Shown: positions 8,762-18,082, counted from the stretch's first letter. The stretch: DNA of 64,000 nt from CAYOWQ01 sp964407695 (GCA_964407695.1 CAYOWQ010000007.1:128336-192335), one strand, 5' to 3'. Numbers and translations: made by a program. The notes: generated from the sequence alone by a model not told the origin.

Positions 8762-9130
8762 ATGAAATCGTTGATGACCATCCTTGCCCTTGTCATTGCT
8801 GTCTCCATCGCCGGACTGGCCGGCTGCAGCGTTTCCTATCAGGAGCCCGTGCTTTCGATCGACCATCCAGCCCATCCGATGGCTGCGACAGCGTCAAAGG
8901 TGGAAACGCCGAAGACGCTCGATCTCGCCGCGGCCGAGTCCGTAAGGCGGATTGAACCTGCGCCGACGATCCCCGACCCGTCAAGGTCAGCTGGTGAGAA
9001 GAGCAGCGACGTGTTCTACGCCTGCCCGATGCATCCGGAGGTGACGTCGACGCTGCCCGACCAGCGCTGCCCGAAGTGCGGGATGAAGCTGAAGCTCGCC
9101 GAACCTGATTCCGCGGGAGGTGGACAATGA
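8762..9130 (+). CDS. lipoprotein with heavy-metal-binding domain (HMBD)
   Basis: Encodes 122 aa from ATG at 8762. The N-terminus is a lipoprotein signal with Cys22 in LAGCS. After a linker, residues about 85-117 carry the HMBD signature YACPMHPEV ... CPKCGMKL, the same small domain found fused to CusB-type periplasmic adaptors and copper ATPases. Here it stands alone on a lipid anchor. The stop overlaps the start of the TolC-type gene by 4 bases (ATGA), so the two are translated as a pair. Role: capture of Cu or Ag near the efflux channel (inferred). Confidence 0.85.
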   Translation: MKSLMTILALVIAVSIAGLAGCSVSYQEPVLSIDHPAHPMAATASKVETPKTLDLAAAESVRRIEPAPTIPDPSRSAGEKSSDVFYACPMHPEVTSTLPDQRCPKCGMKLKLAEPDSAGGGQ

Positions 9131-10554
9131 ATCGGATCGCACGAAGCGCGTGGGTCGTGTTGATCGCTGCGGCGGGGTGCACGGGCTTGACGCCCCGGCA
9201 GGGTTTCGACGAAGTGGCGGACTCGGCATCGAAGCGCGGAGGTCTGCGGTTGCACTGGAACACGGGGACGGAGGCCGACGCCGAGGTTCAGGCGGCGGTG
9301 GCGTCAATGCTGGCCCGCGAGCTGACCGCCGATGATGCGGTGCAGATTGCGCTTTTGAACAATCGGGAATTGCAGGCGACGTATGAGGAGTTGAATCTGG
9401 CCCAGGCCGACGTCGTGCAGGCGGGGCTGCTCCAGAATCCGGTCTTCTCCGGCGAAATCCGTTTCGCCACCTCGGGCGATGGCTCAGCGCTGGTGCTGGA
9501 TGTGGCGCAGGACTTCGTCAGCCTGCTCATGATGCCGATGCGGAAGGCGCGGGCGCAGGCGGAATTCGAGGCGGCGAAGCTGCGCATCACGACGGAAGTG
9601 TTTGACGCCGCGTATGCCGTGCGGCTTGCCTTTCTGGACTATCAGGCAACAGAACAGAAGCGCGAGATGCGAACCATGGTGCTGGAGGCTGCCTCCGCGT
9701 CGTACGACCTCGCCAAGCGCCTCCGCGAGGCAGGCAACATCCGAGACCTCGATGTCTTCAACGAGCGGGCGCTGATGGAGCAGGCGAGGATCGATCTGGC
9801 CCGTGCGGAGAACCACGCTGGCCAGGAGCGCGAACGGTTGAACGCTTTGATGGGGCTCTGGGGAAACCAGACCCGCTGGAAGGCATCGAAGCGGCTTCCA
9901 CCGCCCGATGATGGGTTCGACGGTGAATCGCTGGAGCAACGGGCATTGGAGGCGAGCCTCGACCTGAGTCTCCTCCGCAAGGAGATCGAAATCGAAGCGC
10001 GAGCGATGGGCATCGCCAAACCGATGGGTTGGCTCGGCGAGGCGGAAATCGGTGCTGCCGGAGAGCGAGAAACCGACGGTGCGTGGACGGTTGGGCCATC
10101 CCTCGCCCTGCCCATTCCGCTCTTCGACCAGGGCCAGGCTGTAATCGGCAGCGCCCAGGCCCGGCTGCGGCAGGCTGAGGAACGGTACTACGCCCGGGCG
10201 GTCCAGATTCGCTCCCGGGTTCGCGCTGCCTTCGAGAACCTGACATTCGCCCGCGACCGCGCCCGCTATGAGCTGGAGATCATCCTGCCGCTGCGCCAGG
10301 AAATCGTTGACCAGACGCAGGTGCAATACAACGCCATGCAGGTTTCGGCATTTCAGCTTCTGCTGGCCCGGCGCGATCAGATCACCGCCGGCGGCGAATA
10401 CATCGAGAGCCTGCGCGACTACTGGAAAGCGCGGGCCACACTGGAACAGATCCTGCGCGGGCGAATGACGCCCTTTGAAGGCGGCGATGTCAGGTCGCCG
10501 GGCAGCTCCGAGTCATCACATCGCGAATCCCGATCGGACGGAGGACACCCATGA
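9127..10554 (+). CDS. TolC/CusC-family outer membrane efflux protein
   Basis: Encodes 475 aa, the usual length for outer membrane factors. A lipobox (AAAGCTGL, Cys18) suggests an acylated N-terminus as in CusC/NodT. Two repeated coiled-coil/beta-strand halves follow (start near LTADDAVQIALLNN and again near LEQRALEASLDL), and the periodic Ala/Gln/Arg-rich helices are typical of the periplasmic tunnel. Both ends overlap neighbouring genes by ATGA. In copper systems such proteins form the outer membrane exit of a tripartite pump; no RND pump or adaptor is present in this window. Confidence 0.9.
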   Translation: MNRIARSAWVVLIAAAGCTGLTPRQGFDEVADSASKRGGLRLHWNTGTEADAEVQAAVASMLARELTADDAVQIALLNNRELQATYEELNLAQADVVQAGLLQNPVFSGEIRFATSGDGSALVLDVAQDFVSLLMMPMRKARAQAEFEAAKLRITTEVFDAAYAVRLAFLDYQATEQKREMRTMVLEAASASYDLAKRLREAGNIRDLDVFNERALMEQARIDLARAENHAGQERERLNALMGLWGNQTRWKASKRLPPPDDGFDGESLEQRALEASLDLSLLRKEIEIEARAMGIAKPMGWLGEAEIGAAGERETDGAWTVGPSLALPIPLFDQGQAVIGSAQARLRQAEERYYARAVQIRSRVRAAFENLTFARDRARYELEIILPLRQEIVDQTQVQYNAMQVSAFQLLLARRDQITAGGEYIESLRDYWKARATLEQILRGRMTPFEGGDVRSPGSSESSHRESRSDGGHP

Positions 10555-12008
10555 ACAATCAATCATCTCACCATCATTCCGCCCCGAACGCATCGGCCCT
10601 CAGCCGCCGCAGCCTGCTGGCCACGGGCGCAGCCGCCGGAGGCGCGATCCTGTTTTCCGGCAGTGCTTTGGCGCGCCAGTCACCACGCGACCAACCTCAG
10701 CACGATTCGCAGGGGCCCGGTGACCTAAGCAACCCGGAGGAGCCGGGCGAGCCGCGGCTCCCGGGGGTTGCGGGGCGGGATTACAAACCCGTGGTGGCGC
10801 CCAACGGCTGGACGCTGCCCTACCGGCTCATCGACGGCGTCAAGGTTTTTCACATGGTCGCCGAGGAAATTGAACATGAGTTCGCGCCGGGGCTCAAGGC
10901 GTTCTGCTGGGGCTACAACGGTTGCGTGCACGGCCCGGTGATCGAAGCCGTCGAGGGCGACCGTGTCCGCATCTTCGTCACCAACCGTCTGCAGGCCCCC
11001 ACCACCGTGCACTGGCATGGTGTGCTGCTGCCCTGCGGCATGGATGGGGTCGGCGGCCTCACCCAGCGGGCCATCCACCCGGGCGAGACGGTCATGTACG
11101 AGTTCACGTTCATCCAGCACGGCACGATGATGTACCACAGTCATCACGACGAGATGACGCAGATGGGCATGGGCCTCACCGGCATGATCGTGGTGCACCC
11201 GCGCACGCCGACGGCCCCGCCGCCCGATCGCGACTTCGTGATCATGCTGCACGAGTGGAAGATCGAAGTCGGCGCCAAGCGGCCCGACCCCAACGAGATG
11301 GCCGACTTCAACATCCTCACCATGAACGCCAAGGCGTTTCCCGGCACCCAGCCGCTGATCGTTCGCAAGGGCGACCGCGTGCGCATCAGGATCGGCAACC
11401 TTTCGGCGATGGACCACCATCCCATTCACCTTCATGGCTACAACTTCACCATCACCGAGACCGACGGCGGCGTGATTCCTGAATCCGCGCGCTGGCCGGA
11501 GACCACCGTGCTGGTGCCGGTCGGCAGCACGCGGACCGTTGAGTTCATCGCGGACTATCCGGGCGACTGGGCGATGCACTGCCACATGAGCCACCACGTC
11601 ATGAACCAGATGGGCCATCATCTTCCCAACATGATCGGCGTCGACGCCGCGGGGCTCGACGAGAAGGTTCGCCGCCTGCTGCCCGACTACATGACCATGG
11701 GCCAGACCGGGATGGGCGGCATGACCGAGATGGGGATGAAGGTTCCCGACAACAGCATTCCCATGGTGGGCGGCATCGGTCCGTATGACGAAATCACCAT
11801 GGGCGGCATGTTCACCATTCTCAAGGTGCGCGAGGGTCTGTCGTCGTATGACGAGGACCCCGGCTGGTATGCAATTCCGCCGGGCACGCAATCCACGACG
11901 GCCTCTGCCGATCTCCTGAAACGCAACGACATCGCGGCCGACGGCGGCTCCGCCCCCCGCCCGCCCGCCGCGGCCATGCAGTCCTGGCGGCAGTCGCCGC
12001 GACTGTAG
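10551..12008 (+). CDS. multicopper oxidase, Tat-exported (CopA/CueO-like)
   Basis: Encodes 485 aa. A twin-arginine signal (SRRSLL at 18-23) is followed by a hydrophobic stretch ending at ALA. All four copper-ligand motifs are present: H154-W-H156, H196-S-H198, H290-P-I-H-L-H295 and H343-C-H345-x3-H349-x4-M354. They supply the type 2/3 trinuclear centre and a type 1 site with Cys344, His349 and axial Met354. A Met/Gly-rich segment near 385-425 (MGQTGMGGMTEMGM) could bind Cu(I). Such enzymes oxidise Cu(I) to less toxic Cu(II) in the periplasm. The gene ends the operon, coupled to the TolC gene by an ATGA overlap. Confidence 0.92.
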   Translation: MNNQSSHHHSAPNASALSRRSLLATGAAAGGAILFSGSALARQSPRDQPQHDSQGPGDLSNPEEPGEPRLPGVAGRDYKPVVAPNGWTLPYRLIDGVKVFHMVAEEIEHEFAPGLKAFCWGYNGCVHGPVIEAVEGDRVRIFVTNRLQAPTTVHWHGVLLPCGMDGVGGLTQRAIHPGETVMYEFTFIQHGTMMYHSHHDEMTQMGMGLTGMIVVHPRTPTAPPPDRDFVIMLHEWKIEVGAKRPDPNEMADFNILTMNAKAFPGTQPLIVRKGDRVRIRIGNLSAMDHHPIHLHGYNFTITETDGGVIPESARWPETTVLVPVGSTRTVEFIADYPGDWAMHCHMSHHVMNQMGHHLPNMIGVDAAGLDEKVRRLLPDYMTMGQTGMGGMTEMGMKVPDNSIPMVGGIGPYDEITMGGMFTILKVREGLSSYDEDPGWYAIPPGTQSTTASADLLKRNDIAADGGSAPRPPAAAMQSWRQSPRL

Positions 12009-12065
12009 TTCTCCGCTTCCCCCATCGCCGGCCCGCGGCGGAATGAGTGTTGTCCTGTTGAGGAG

Positions 12066-12106
12066 GAGACAGAGAGACGGAGAGACTGGGAGACAGGGAG
12101 ACTGAG
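12066..12106. repeat. 8-bp tandem repeat, GAGACNGN type
   Basis: Five consecutive 8-base units begin GAGAC and vary at the last three positions. The array belongs to the same family as those near 21.4, 31.7, 36.6 and 39.5 kb (reverse complement CAGTCTCT). A hairpin with an 8-bp stem follows it at 12113-12131. Confidence 0.8.
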
Positions 12107-12112
12107 TGGTGG

Positions 12113-12131
12113 CACAGGCGTTCCGCCTGTG
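12113..12131. repeat. short perfect hairpin CACAGGCG-TTC-CGCCTGTG
   Basis: A perfect 8-bp stem with a 3-base loop, preceded by GTGGTGG. The equivalent position near 31.9 kb holds the same design (CAGGGGCG-TCT-CGCCCCTG, 31894-31912) with compensated bases in the stem, which points to a repeated mobile or structural module. Confidence 0.7.
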
Positions 12132-12158
12132 AATCGCCCGACCCCTCACTCTCAATTG

Positions 12159-12182
12159 AAAACCCCGCGATTCCTCGCGGGG
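12159..12182 (-). terminator. intrinsic terminator of the 228-aa family gene
   Basis: On the minus strand CCCCGCGA-GGAA-TCGCGGGG is followed by TTTT. It lies 75-98 bases past the stop of the gene at 12257-12943. A GACGTTT-type octamer array sits between stop and terminator. Confidence 0.8.
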
Positions 12183-12192
12183 GGTCTCGGTT

Positions 12193-12224
12193 GAAACGTT
12201 TGACGTTTCGACGTTTGGACGTTT
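12193..12224. repeat. 8-bp tandem repeat, NGACGTTT type
   Basis: Four 8-base units (GAAACGTT, TGACGTTT, CGACGTTT, GGACGTTT) lie between the stop of the minus-strand 228-aa gene and its terminator, the same position as the GTTGACGT array at 31973-32013. Confidence 0.75.
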
Positions 12225-12256
12225 TCTTCCTCCGGGGGCCGGGATTCCGGGGGGGG

Positions 12257-12943
12257 TTAGGCCGCCATGGTCAAGCCGCCGGGCAGGTTGGTGCTGACGG
12301 GCGTGGCCGCGGGGCCGGTTTCCATGCGGGGGTTGAACCACACCGCGGTGAACCAGACGGTCGATCCGTTGGGCACCTCGGCGGGAAAGTCGATGTCGAT
12401 GATGGTCTTGGTGAAGTTGGCTTCGAAGTTCCATTCCTCGAGATCGGCCGGGGCGGTTTCGCCCACGAACGAATACACGCTGGCCCCTGCCACGCCGGCA
12501 GGCTTGCCGCGGCGGGTGGGTGACGCGGCATCATGCAGGCGCAGCTTGGTGGTTCTGCCCGTCGCCGAAACCACGTCGATGCCCGGGGCGAACTCGGGCA
12601 CCGGAATCGGCGACGGCTCGGAGTCGCGCACGGTGAGGCCCAGCTCCGCCTTCTGTTCATCGGTCACCGTGGGCGTAGCCTGCACGATGCGGGCCAACTC
12701 GCGGGCGTATGAGATCAAGGCATCCTTCGCGGTGTTCTTGGCCACGATGTTGGAGGGGCTTCGGGTGTCGGGGTTGTTGGCGGTCTGATACGCATCGACA
12801 AACGCATCATGCAGACCGGTATACGCCGTGGCCTGAGCGGCGGTGAGGCCGAAGGCCACTGCCGACACTCGCAGCTTCGCGTCGAAGTTGGTGCTCCACG
12901 TCACCAGATCGGCCTCGCGCGCAGGCAAAAAGTTGGTACTCAT
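12257..12943 (-). CDS. 228-aa family protein of unknown function (copy 1)
   Basis: Encodes 228 aa from ATG at 12943, beginning MSTNFLPARE. Residues about 10-115 are predicted all-helical and Ala-rich (AFVDAYQTANNPDTRS ... ARELARIVQA); about 130-225 look like a beta-sandwich or fibronectin III-like domain (TTKLRLHDAASPTRRGKP ... VWFTAVWFNPRMETGP). It is exactly as long as the protein at 32827-33513 and shares its layout: FLP/FIPSR start, 'NPxTR/K' turn, P-x-P-x-P linker and 'SRARP/TRRGKP' motif. No signal peptide. I know similar proteins occur in planctomycetes and Bacteroidetes, but no function is assigned. Confidence 0.8.
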   Translation of the reverse strand: MSTNFLPAREADLVTWSTNFDAKLRVSAVAFGLTAAQATAYTGLHDAFVDAYQTANNPDTRSPSNIVAKNTAKDALISYARELARIVQATPTVTDEQKAELGLTVRDSEPSPIPVPEFAPGIDVVSATGRTTKLRLHDAASPTRRGKPAGVAGASVYSFVGETAPADLEEWNFEANFTKTIIDIDFPAEVPNGSTVWFTAVWFNPRMETGPAATPVSTNLPGGLTMAA

Positions 12944-13167
12944 AGCTTGGGCTCCTTGTGCATACACCCACCCGGTAGAGTGGTGTGTTCTTCCCCGATC
13001 GCCGCAGACCAGCGCCTGCATCCCGACGGAGTCACGGCAGAAATCGGCGGCGCTGGGGCGGGGGTTGAGTTCGTTGCAAGGAGATCAGGAGATTTTTTTG
13101 GGGGTGGGGTGGAAGAACCCACGCATCCGGCGCAAACCGAAACTGCCCGATACACTCATCCATCACA

Positions 13168-16131
13168 ATGACCGACGACCGCTCCCGGCGAATTGCCGAG
13201 TTTGTCGAATACGCTCGCACCCTTTCCGGTGATGAAAAGGGCGAAGCGCAGGTCTTTCTTGACCGGCTCTTCAAGGCCTTCGGCCAGCGGGGTTATAAGG
13301 AAGCAGGGGCAACCCTCGAAGACAGGGTGAAGAAGAAAACGGGGGGAACGGGGTTTGCCGACCTTGTGTGGAAACCCACCGTGCTTATCGAGATGAAGAA
13401 GCGCGGGGAGGATTTATCGCGGCACCTCTCGCAGGCGTTCGACTATTGGGTCCAATTGGTGCCGAATCGACCCAAGTACGTCATCCTCTGCAACTTCGAC
13501 GAATTCCGAATCTACAACTTCAACGTCGATCTCAACGAGCCGCAGGATTCGCTGACGCTTGATGAGATCGCCGACCGCTACTGGCCCCTTGCGTTCCTGT
13601 TTCCAACGCGGGAGGAGCCACATTTCCGCGTCAATCGCGAAGAAGCGACTCGCGGCACCGCAGACCTCCTCGCCACCGTCTACAACAACCTGGCCGCCAG
13701 AAAGACCGTCGGCGCGGAAACAGCGCAGCGCTTCATTCTCCAGATGCTTGTCGCTCTCTTTGCTGAGGATATTGGTTTGCTGCCCGCCAATTTCGTCACC
13801 GACCTGCTGGACGAATGCGTTGACCCGCCGACGGCATTCGACCTACTGGGAGGCCTTTTCCGCGCCATGAACACCAGGGGCGGCGTCAAGGGCGGGCGAT
13901 TCAAAGGCGTCGACTATTTCAATGGCGGCCTCTTCGCCGTTCCAGCGCCGATTGAACTGCAAACCGAGCTTGAGATTCCCATGCTCAAGCGCGCCGCCGA
14001 GGCTGATTGGTCGAAGATTTCCCCCGACATCTTCGGCACCATCTTCCAGCACTCGATGAACAAGGAACAGCGCCACGCCTTCGGCGCTCACTACACCGCC
14101 CCCGCCGACATCATGAAGATCGTCCGGCCCACGATCGTCCAGCCCTTTGAAACCGCCATCGCCGAGGCAGCCAAGCCGCAGGATCTGCTTCGCATCCTCG
14201 CCCGCCTTCAAAGTCTTCGCGTGCTCGATCCGGCATGCGGATCGGGCAACTTTCTCTACCTCGCCTACCGGGAAATGCGGCGACTGGAAGCCGTCATCCA
14301 GGCGAAAGAGGTTGAGATGACCAAGCGTCCCGCGGTCGGCCAGATTGCCCGCGGCGGTGTGTCGCCTTCACAGTTCTTCGGCATGGACATTCTCCCCTTC
14401 GCAGTGGAGCTGGCCAAGGTGACCTTGTCGCTCGCGCCCAAGCTTGCCAGTGATGAGCTGCACACGACCGAGCCCGTGCTGCCCCTCGACAACCTTGATC
14501 AGAACATTCTCTGCAAGGATGCCCTCATCGATGAATCCGGGAACAAGGCTGAGTGGCCCGCGGCGGATGTGATCATCGGCAATCCGCCGTTCCTGGGCGC
14601 GAAGCGACTGAAGCCGGAGCGCGGGGCCGACTACGTAAACGCTGTCCGCAAGGCGTACAAGGATGTTCCCGGTATGGCGGACTACTGCGTCTACTGGTTC
14701 CGCCGGGCTCATGATGAGTTGCCCGCAGCCTCAGCCGAAGACCCTTTCCGCGGCCGGGCGGGTCTCGTCGGCACGCAGAACATCCGGAACAACAAGAGCC
14801 GTGTCGGCGGACTCGACCACATCGTGAAGTCGGGCGTGATCGTGGAGGCGGTAGAGAATCAGCCGTGGTCGGGCGAGGCGAACGTTCACGTGTCGATTGC
14901 GAATTGGGTCAAGTTGCCCGACTCAAAGGCCAAGGAGAAGGACCTTCTCATTCCTGACGAGCGGCGATTGTGGTGCAAGGTCGATCCCAAGCTGGAACTG
15001 ATCGATGAAGAGCGGACGACAGCCAGCGCGAAGATTGTCACGCCGGGCAAGCGCGGCCGAGTGCGCCAAGACAAGTCCTTTGAACTGGCACCTCGATTGG
15101 CTAACAACATCTCTTCAGCGCTGTCGGACACTGCGGACGCCGCCATCGCTGATGTCTTGGGCTGCAACACGACTCCGCAACGCGTCTTTCAAGGAAACAC
15201 TCCCGGACACGATGGATTCGTGCTTGAGCCCAAGGAAGCTAAGAAAGTATCGAGCAGCGATACGGCCTCGAAACGGGTGGTCTTTCCGTATCTGATCGGC
15301 CGGGAGATAGTTTCAGGGGATGGCCAGCCGGATCGCTACATCATCGACTTTGAGCAAGCTGACATCCTTACAGCCAGATCGGCGGAAGCCGCGTTCGCAT
15401 GGATAGAAGAACATGTGTTGCCGGATCTGACGAATCGCTCAAGAGAGGAAAGGAAGCGCGACGATGGGGACACCGTTCGTCAGGATCATTTGAAGCGATG
15501 GTGGATTCACTGGCGCCCGCGCGCGGACAGGGTGGCTGCCGTCCGGCAGTTGAGTGGGCGATTCATCGCTTGCTCGCGCGTCACGAAGCGCCCCGTCTTT
15601 GTGTTTGTCGATCAGAGAATTCGCCCCGGCGATGCCCTCCAGACTTTCGCATTCGACGACGACTACTCCTTCGGCATTCTCCAATCCGATGCCCACTGGC
15701 AGTGGTTTGTCGCCAAGTGTTCCAAGCTCAAGAGCGACTTCCGCTACACCCCCGAATCCGTCTTCGACACCTTTCCCTGGCCACAGTCGCCCTCGAAGAA
15801 ACAGATCAAGGCGGTCGCCGCGGCGGGCCGGGAGATTCGTGCCATCCGCGCCAAGACACTGCCCACCATGAAGGGCGGGCTTCGCGCCCTCTACCGCACC
15901 CTCGAACTTCCCGGCGCCAACCCCCTCAAGGACGCCCACGCCACACTCGATGCCGCCGTCCTCGACGCCTACGGGTTCTCAGCGAAGAAAGACCTCCTGA
16001 AACAACTCCTCGACCTCAACCTCGCCGTCGCCAAGGCGATCGACAAGGGAGAGGAAGTCACCGCCCCCGGCGTGCCGCCGTCGTACGGCGACGCCGCGGA
16101 TTTGGTGACGGAGGATTGCATCAGGCCTTGA
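13168..16131 (+). CDS. MmeI-like type II (IIG/IIL) restriction-modification protein
   Basis: Encodes 987 aa, a single-chain restriction enzyme and N6-adenine methyltransferase. The N-terminal nuclease keeps a PD-(D/E)xK-type D-x9-E-x-K (Asp65, Glu75, Lys77 in FADLVWKPTVLIEMKK), the spacing of the MmeI family. A helical spacer follows (QHSMNKEQRHAFGAHYTA, about 295-312). The methyltransferase has motif I DPACGSGNF near 354-362 and catalytic NPPF at 472-475. The C-terminal third holds the target recognition domain (FPYLIGREI ... DTFPWPQ). No separate specificity subunit is needed. It opens a plus-strand cluster of nucleic-acid-related genes. Antisense and alternate-frame open frames here are shadows. 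Confidence 0.9.
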   Translation: MTDDRSRRIAEFVEYARTLSGDEKGEAQVFLDRLFKAFGQRGYKEAGATLEDRVKKKTGGTGFADLVWKPTVLIEMKKRGEDLSRHLSQAFDYWVQLVPNRPKYVILCNFDEFRIYNFNVDLNEPQDSLTLDEIADRYWPLAFLFPTREEPHFRVNREEATRGTADLLATVYNNLAARKTVGAETAQRFILQMLVALFAEDIGLLPANFVTDLLDECVDPPTAFDLLGGLFRAMNTRGGVKGGRFKGVDYFNGGLFAVPAPIELQTELEIPMLKRAAEADWSKISPDIFGTIFQHSMNKEQRHAFGAHYTAPADIMKIVRPTIVQPFETAIAEAAKPQDLLRILARLQSLRVLDPACGSGNFLYLAYREMRRLEAVIQAKEVEMTKRPAVGQIARGGVSPSQFFGMDILPFAVELAKVTLSLAPKLASDELHTTEPVLPLDNLDQNILCKDALIDESGNKAEWPAADVIIGNPPFLGAKRLKPERGADYVNAVRKAYKDVPGMADYCVYWFRRAHDELPAASAEDPFRGRAGLVGTQNIRNNKSRVGGLDHIVKSGVIVEAVENQPWSGEANVHVSIANWVKLPDSKAKEKDLLIPDERRLWCKVDPKLELIDEERTTASAKIVTPGKRGRVRQDKSFELAPRLANNISSALSDTADAAIADVLGCNTTPQRVFQGNTPGHDGFVLEPKEAKKVSSSDTASKRVVFPYLIGREIVSGDGQPDRYIIDFEQADILTARSAEAAFAWIEEHVLPDLTNRSREERKRDDGDTVRQDHLKRWWIHWRPRADRVAAVRQLSGRFIACSRVTKRPVFVFVDQRIRPGDALQTFAFDDDYSFGILQSDAHWQWFVAKCSKLKSDFRYTPESVFDTFPWPQSPSKKQIKAVAAAGREIRAIRAKTLPTMKGGLRALYRTLELPGANPLKDAHATLDAAVLDAYGFSAKKDLLKQLLDLNLAVAKAIDKGEEVTAPGVPPSYGDAADLVTEDCIRP

Positions 16132-16211
16132 GCCTCCGCGGATTGGCGAGTGGTTCGCAGAGTCAAACAGTGGCCGGTCGCCTTCTTCGCCCTCTGTAGG
16201 TAGGATTGGGT

Positions 16212-16763
16212 ATGGCAACCGGCTCGGAATTGTGGGGCCTTTTGGGAGTCGCTGCGGTGCTCGCAATTGGGTTCTGGCTGCTCAGTAGGCCAACGGTGAC
16301 ACCGCAAATGCACGCGGCGCGCCGGGTCGGACTGCTCGGAATTCACCAGGCGCGCTGCAATGACACGGAGAAATGGGAATGGTGGGTCCTTCAACTGTCA
16401 TTCGATCGTTCCTACGCGAACATCGACCGAGAGAACGCAGCCTTTCTTGCCTACTGGGTGCGCCTTGCTGATGCGCTTTCGCCTGACATGCTCTCGGCCG
16501 TTGGACCACCGCTTGGCGTGCGCTTTGAGCGCGAGGTGCTGCGCGGCTTTCAGCCATCTGAACAGGCCGATGTGCACTTTTCGACTTTCGTACAGACGGT
16601 ATGCGACCCGCGAGAGCTTCCGCGGCGGGTGCGTGCCATTTCCGTGATGGGGGAAGGCCCAAGCGAATACTCAAGGGCATACAGTCAGGAACTCGAAGAG
16701 CGATTTCCCGATCAGCGGCGATCCTCGCTGGGCGCCCGGCGTGCGGAGAGTGCGGATTCTTGA
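16212..16763 (+). CDS. hypothetical protein with N-terminal membrane anchor
   Basis: Encodes 183 aa from ATG at 16212, with AGGAT about 7 bases upstream. Residues about 7-25 (LWGLLGVAAVLAIGFWLL) form one transmembrane segment; the remainder is soluble, Arg-rich and charged (REVLRGFQPSEQAD, RRVRAISVMGEG). No family is recognised. It lies 80 bases after the R-M gene on the same strand. Confidence 0.6.
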   Translation: MATGSELWGLLGVAAVLAIGFWLLSRPTVTPQMHAARRVGLLGIHQARCNDTEKWEWWVLQLSFDRSYANIDRENAAFLAYWVRLADALSPDMLSAVGPPLGVRFEREVLRGFQPSEQADVHFSTFVQTVCDPRELPRRVRAISVMGEGPSEYSRAYSQELEERFPDQRRSSLGARRAESADS

Positions 16764-16794
16764 GGCGTATACCGAGATGAAAGCCTGATTGCCG

Positions 16795-17661
16795 ATGCCC
16801 ACACGCAAGATCAAAATCGCCATCGCTTACGACTTCGACGGCACGCTCGCCCCCGGCAATATGCAAGAGCAGAGTTTTCTACCGGCCGTCGCATCGAATG
16901 GCGACAGGTTTTGGAAGCAAGCCAAGGCGCGTGCGAAGCAGCATGACATGGACGAGATTCTCGCGTACATGGAGCTGATGCTTGAGCAGTCAAGGGCGAC
17001 AAACAACCCCAGCACTCGGCAAGCGTTCAAGGCGTATGGCCGACAGATCAGGTTCTTTCCGGGGGTCGAATCCTGGTTCAAGCGGATCAATGACTTCGGA
17101 AAGCGGTACGGTTGTGCAGTCTCCCATTACATCATCTCTTCCGGTAACAAAGAGACAATTGAAGGTACACGCATCGCAAAGCACTTCTCACGTGTCTTTG
17201 CGTCATGCTTTCGATACGACGCCAACGGGGTCGCGGTGTGGCCGGCGCTGGCCGTCAATTACACCAACAAGGCCCAATATTTGTTCCGAATCAATAAGGG
17301 CATCGAGAACGCACACGACAACACCACGATCAATAAGTACACACCGGAGGAAAAACGCCCGGTTCCCTTTAAGAACTTCATCTACATCGGTGATGGCGAG
17401 ACAGATATTCCCGCAATGAAAATGCTCACGTATCAGGGAGGGAAGTCAATCGTGGTCTATTCGGCTCGCAAACGAGGAGCAAAGAAAAATGCCCACGTGC
17501 TGGTGCAACAGCATCGAGCCGATATTGCCGTGCCTGCGAACTATTCACGCGGCTCAACGTTGGAGGCCGCCGTGAAGGCGGCAATACAACAGATCCAAGC
17601 TCGGCACGCATTCGAGCACTGCGATACCAGCCCGCTCAAAGGCGTTCGTCCACCGAAGTGA
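16795..17661 (+). CDS. HAD-superfamily phosphatase
   Basis: Encodes 288 aa. Motif I is AYDFDGTLAP with the nucleophile/acid pair Asp13 and Asp15; motif II is the Ser in IISSGNKE; motif IV is IYIGDGETDIPAMK with the metal-binding acidic residues. The large alpha-helical insert after motif I (MDEILAYMELMLEQSR) is a cap domain, and the protein resembles the phosphoserine-phosphatase branch. Its substrate is unknown. Its position between an R-M gene and HNH/GIY-YIG genes hints at an accessory or defence island, but similar HAD proteins occur in many contexts. ATG at 16795 is used rather than the in-frame TTG six bases earlier. Confidence 0.8.
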   Translation: MPTRKIKIAIAYDFDGTLAPGNMQEQSFLPAVASNGDRFWKQAKARAKQHDMDEILAYMELMLEQSRATNNPSTRQAFKAYGRQIRFFPGVESWFKRINDFGKRYGCAVSHYIISSGNKETIEGTRIAKHFSRVFASCFRYDANGVAVWPALAVNYTNKAQYLFRINKGIENAHDNTTINKYTPEEKRPVPFKNFIYIGDGETDIPAMKMLTYQGGKSIVVYSARKRGAKKNAHVLVQQHRADIAVPANYSRGSTLEAAVKAAIQQIQARHAFEHCDTSPLKGVRPPK

Positions 17662-17722
17662 TATACCTCCATGCCGTCTGCAGGCGCATGTACACCGAGC
17701 TAGACGTTCAGAAAGCGACCCC

Positions 17723-18082
17723 ATGCCAAACCGACACCTTTCCGAACAGGAACTCGCAATCGCCAACCGCATCCTGTCGCGAGTGCGCAAAATGATCGAG
17801 AAGGAAGCCGACGGAGCGGCCGACCTGCTCTGGGCGCTTCGCCGCAAAGTGGCCAAGGAACTCTCCTACGACGAACGTGGGAAGCCCATGGACCGGCGGA
17901 AACTCAAAGCCGTCAAGCGCGCCTTGCAGGGCGGCAAGTGCGCTATGTGCAAGAGAAAGCTCCCGGCACGCGGTGCCATCCTTGACCGAAAGAAGGCGAT
18001 TGAAGGCTACACCGAAGCGAATACGCGATTGATCTGCGAGAAGTGCGACAAAGCGACGCAGGCCAAACGCGGCTATCGATAA
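17723..18082 (+). CDS. small HNH-like zinc-binding protein
   Basis: Encodes 119 aa. The N-terminal half is helical and basic. The C-terminal half has CAMCKRKLP ... LICEKCD, two CxxC pairs spaced as in the zinc-ribbon core of HNH nucleases, with the 'GYTEANTRLIC' segment typical of that fold. The usual catalytic His of the first strand (DH) appears as DR, so it may be a DNA-binding relic rather than an active nuclease. It sits 61 bases after the HAD gene and 140 before the GIY-YIG gene, same strand. Confidence 0.65.
   Translation: MPNRHLSEQELAIANRILSRVRKMIEKEADGAADLLWALRRKVAKELSYDERGKPMDRRKLKAVKRALQGGKCAMCKRKLPARGAILDRKKAIEGYTEANTRLICEKCDKATQAKRGYR

Noticed and set aside
10725..12434. Minus-strand frame of 569 codons over the multicopper oxidase gene
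   Set aside because: Shadow of a clearly assigned gene with full copper-ligand motifs; no start signal or domain.
13168..16131. BREX PglX-type methyltransferase
   Set aside because: The N-terminal D-x9-E-x-K nuclease segment and single-chain layout match MmeI-type enzymes, and no other BREX genes are present.
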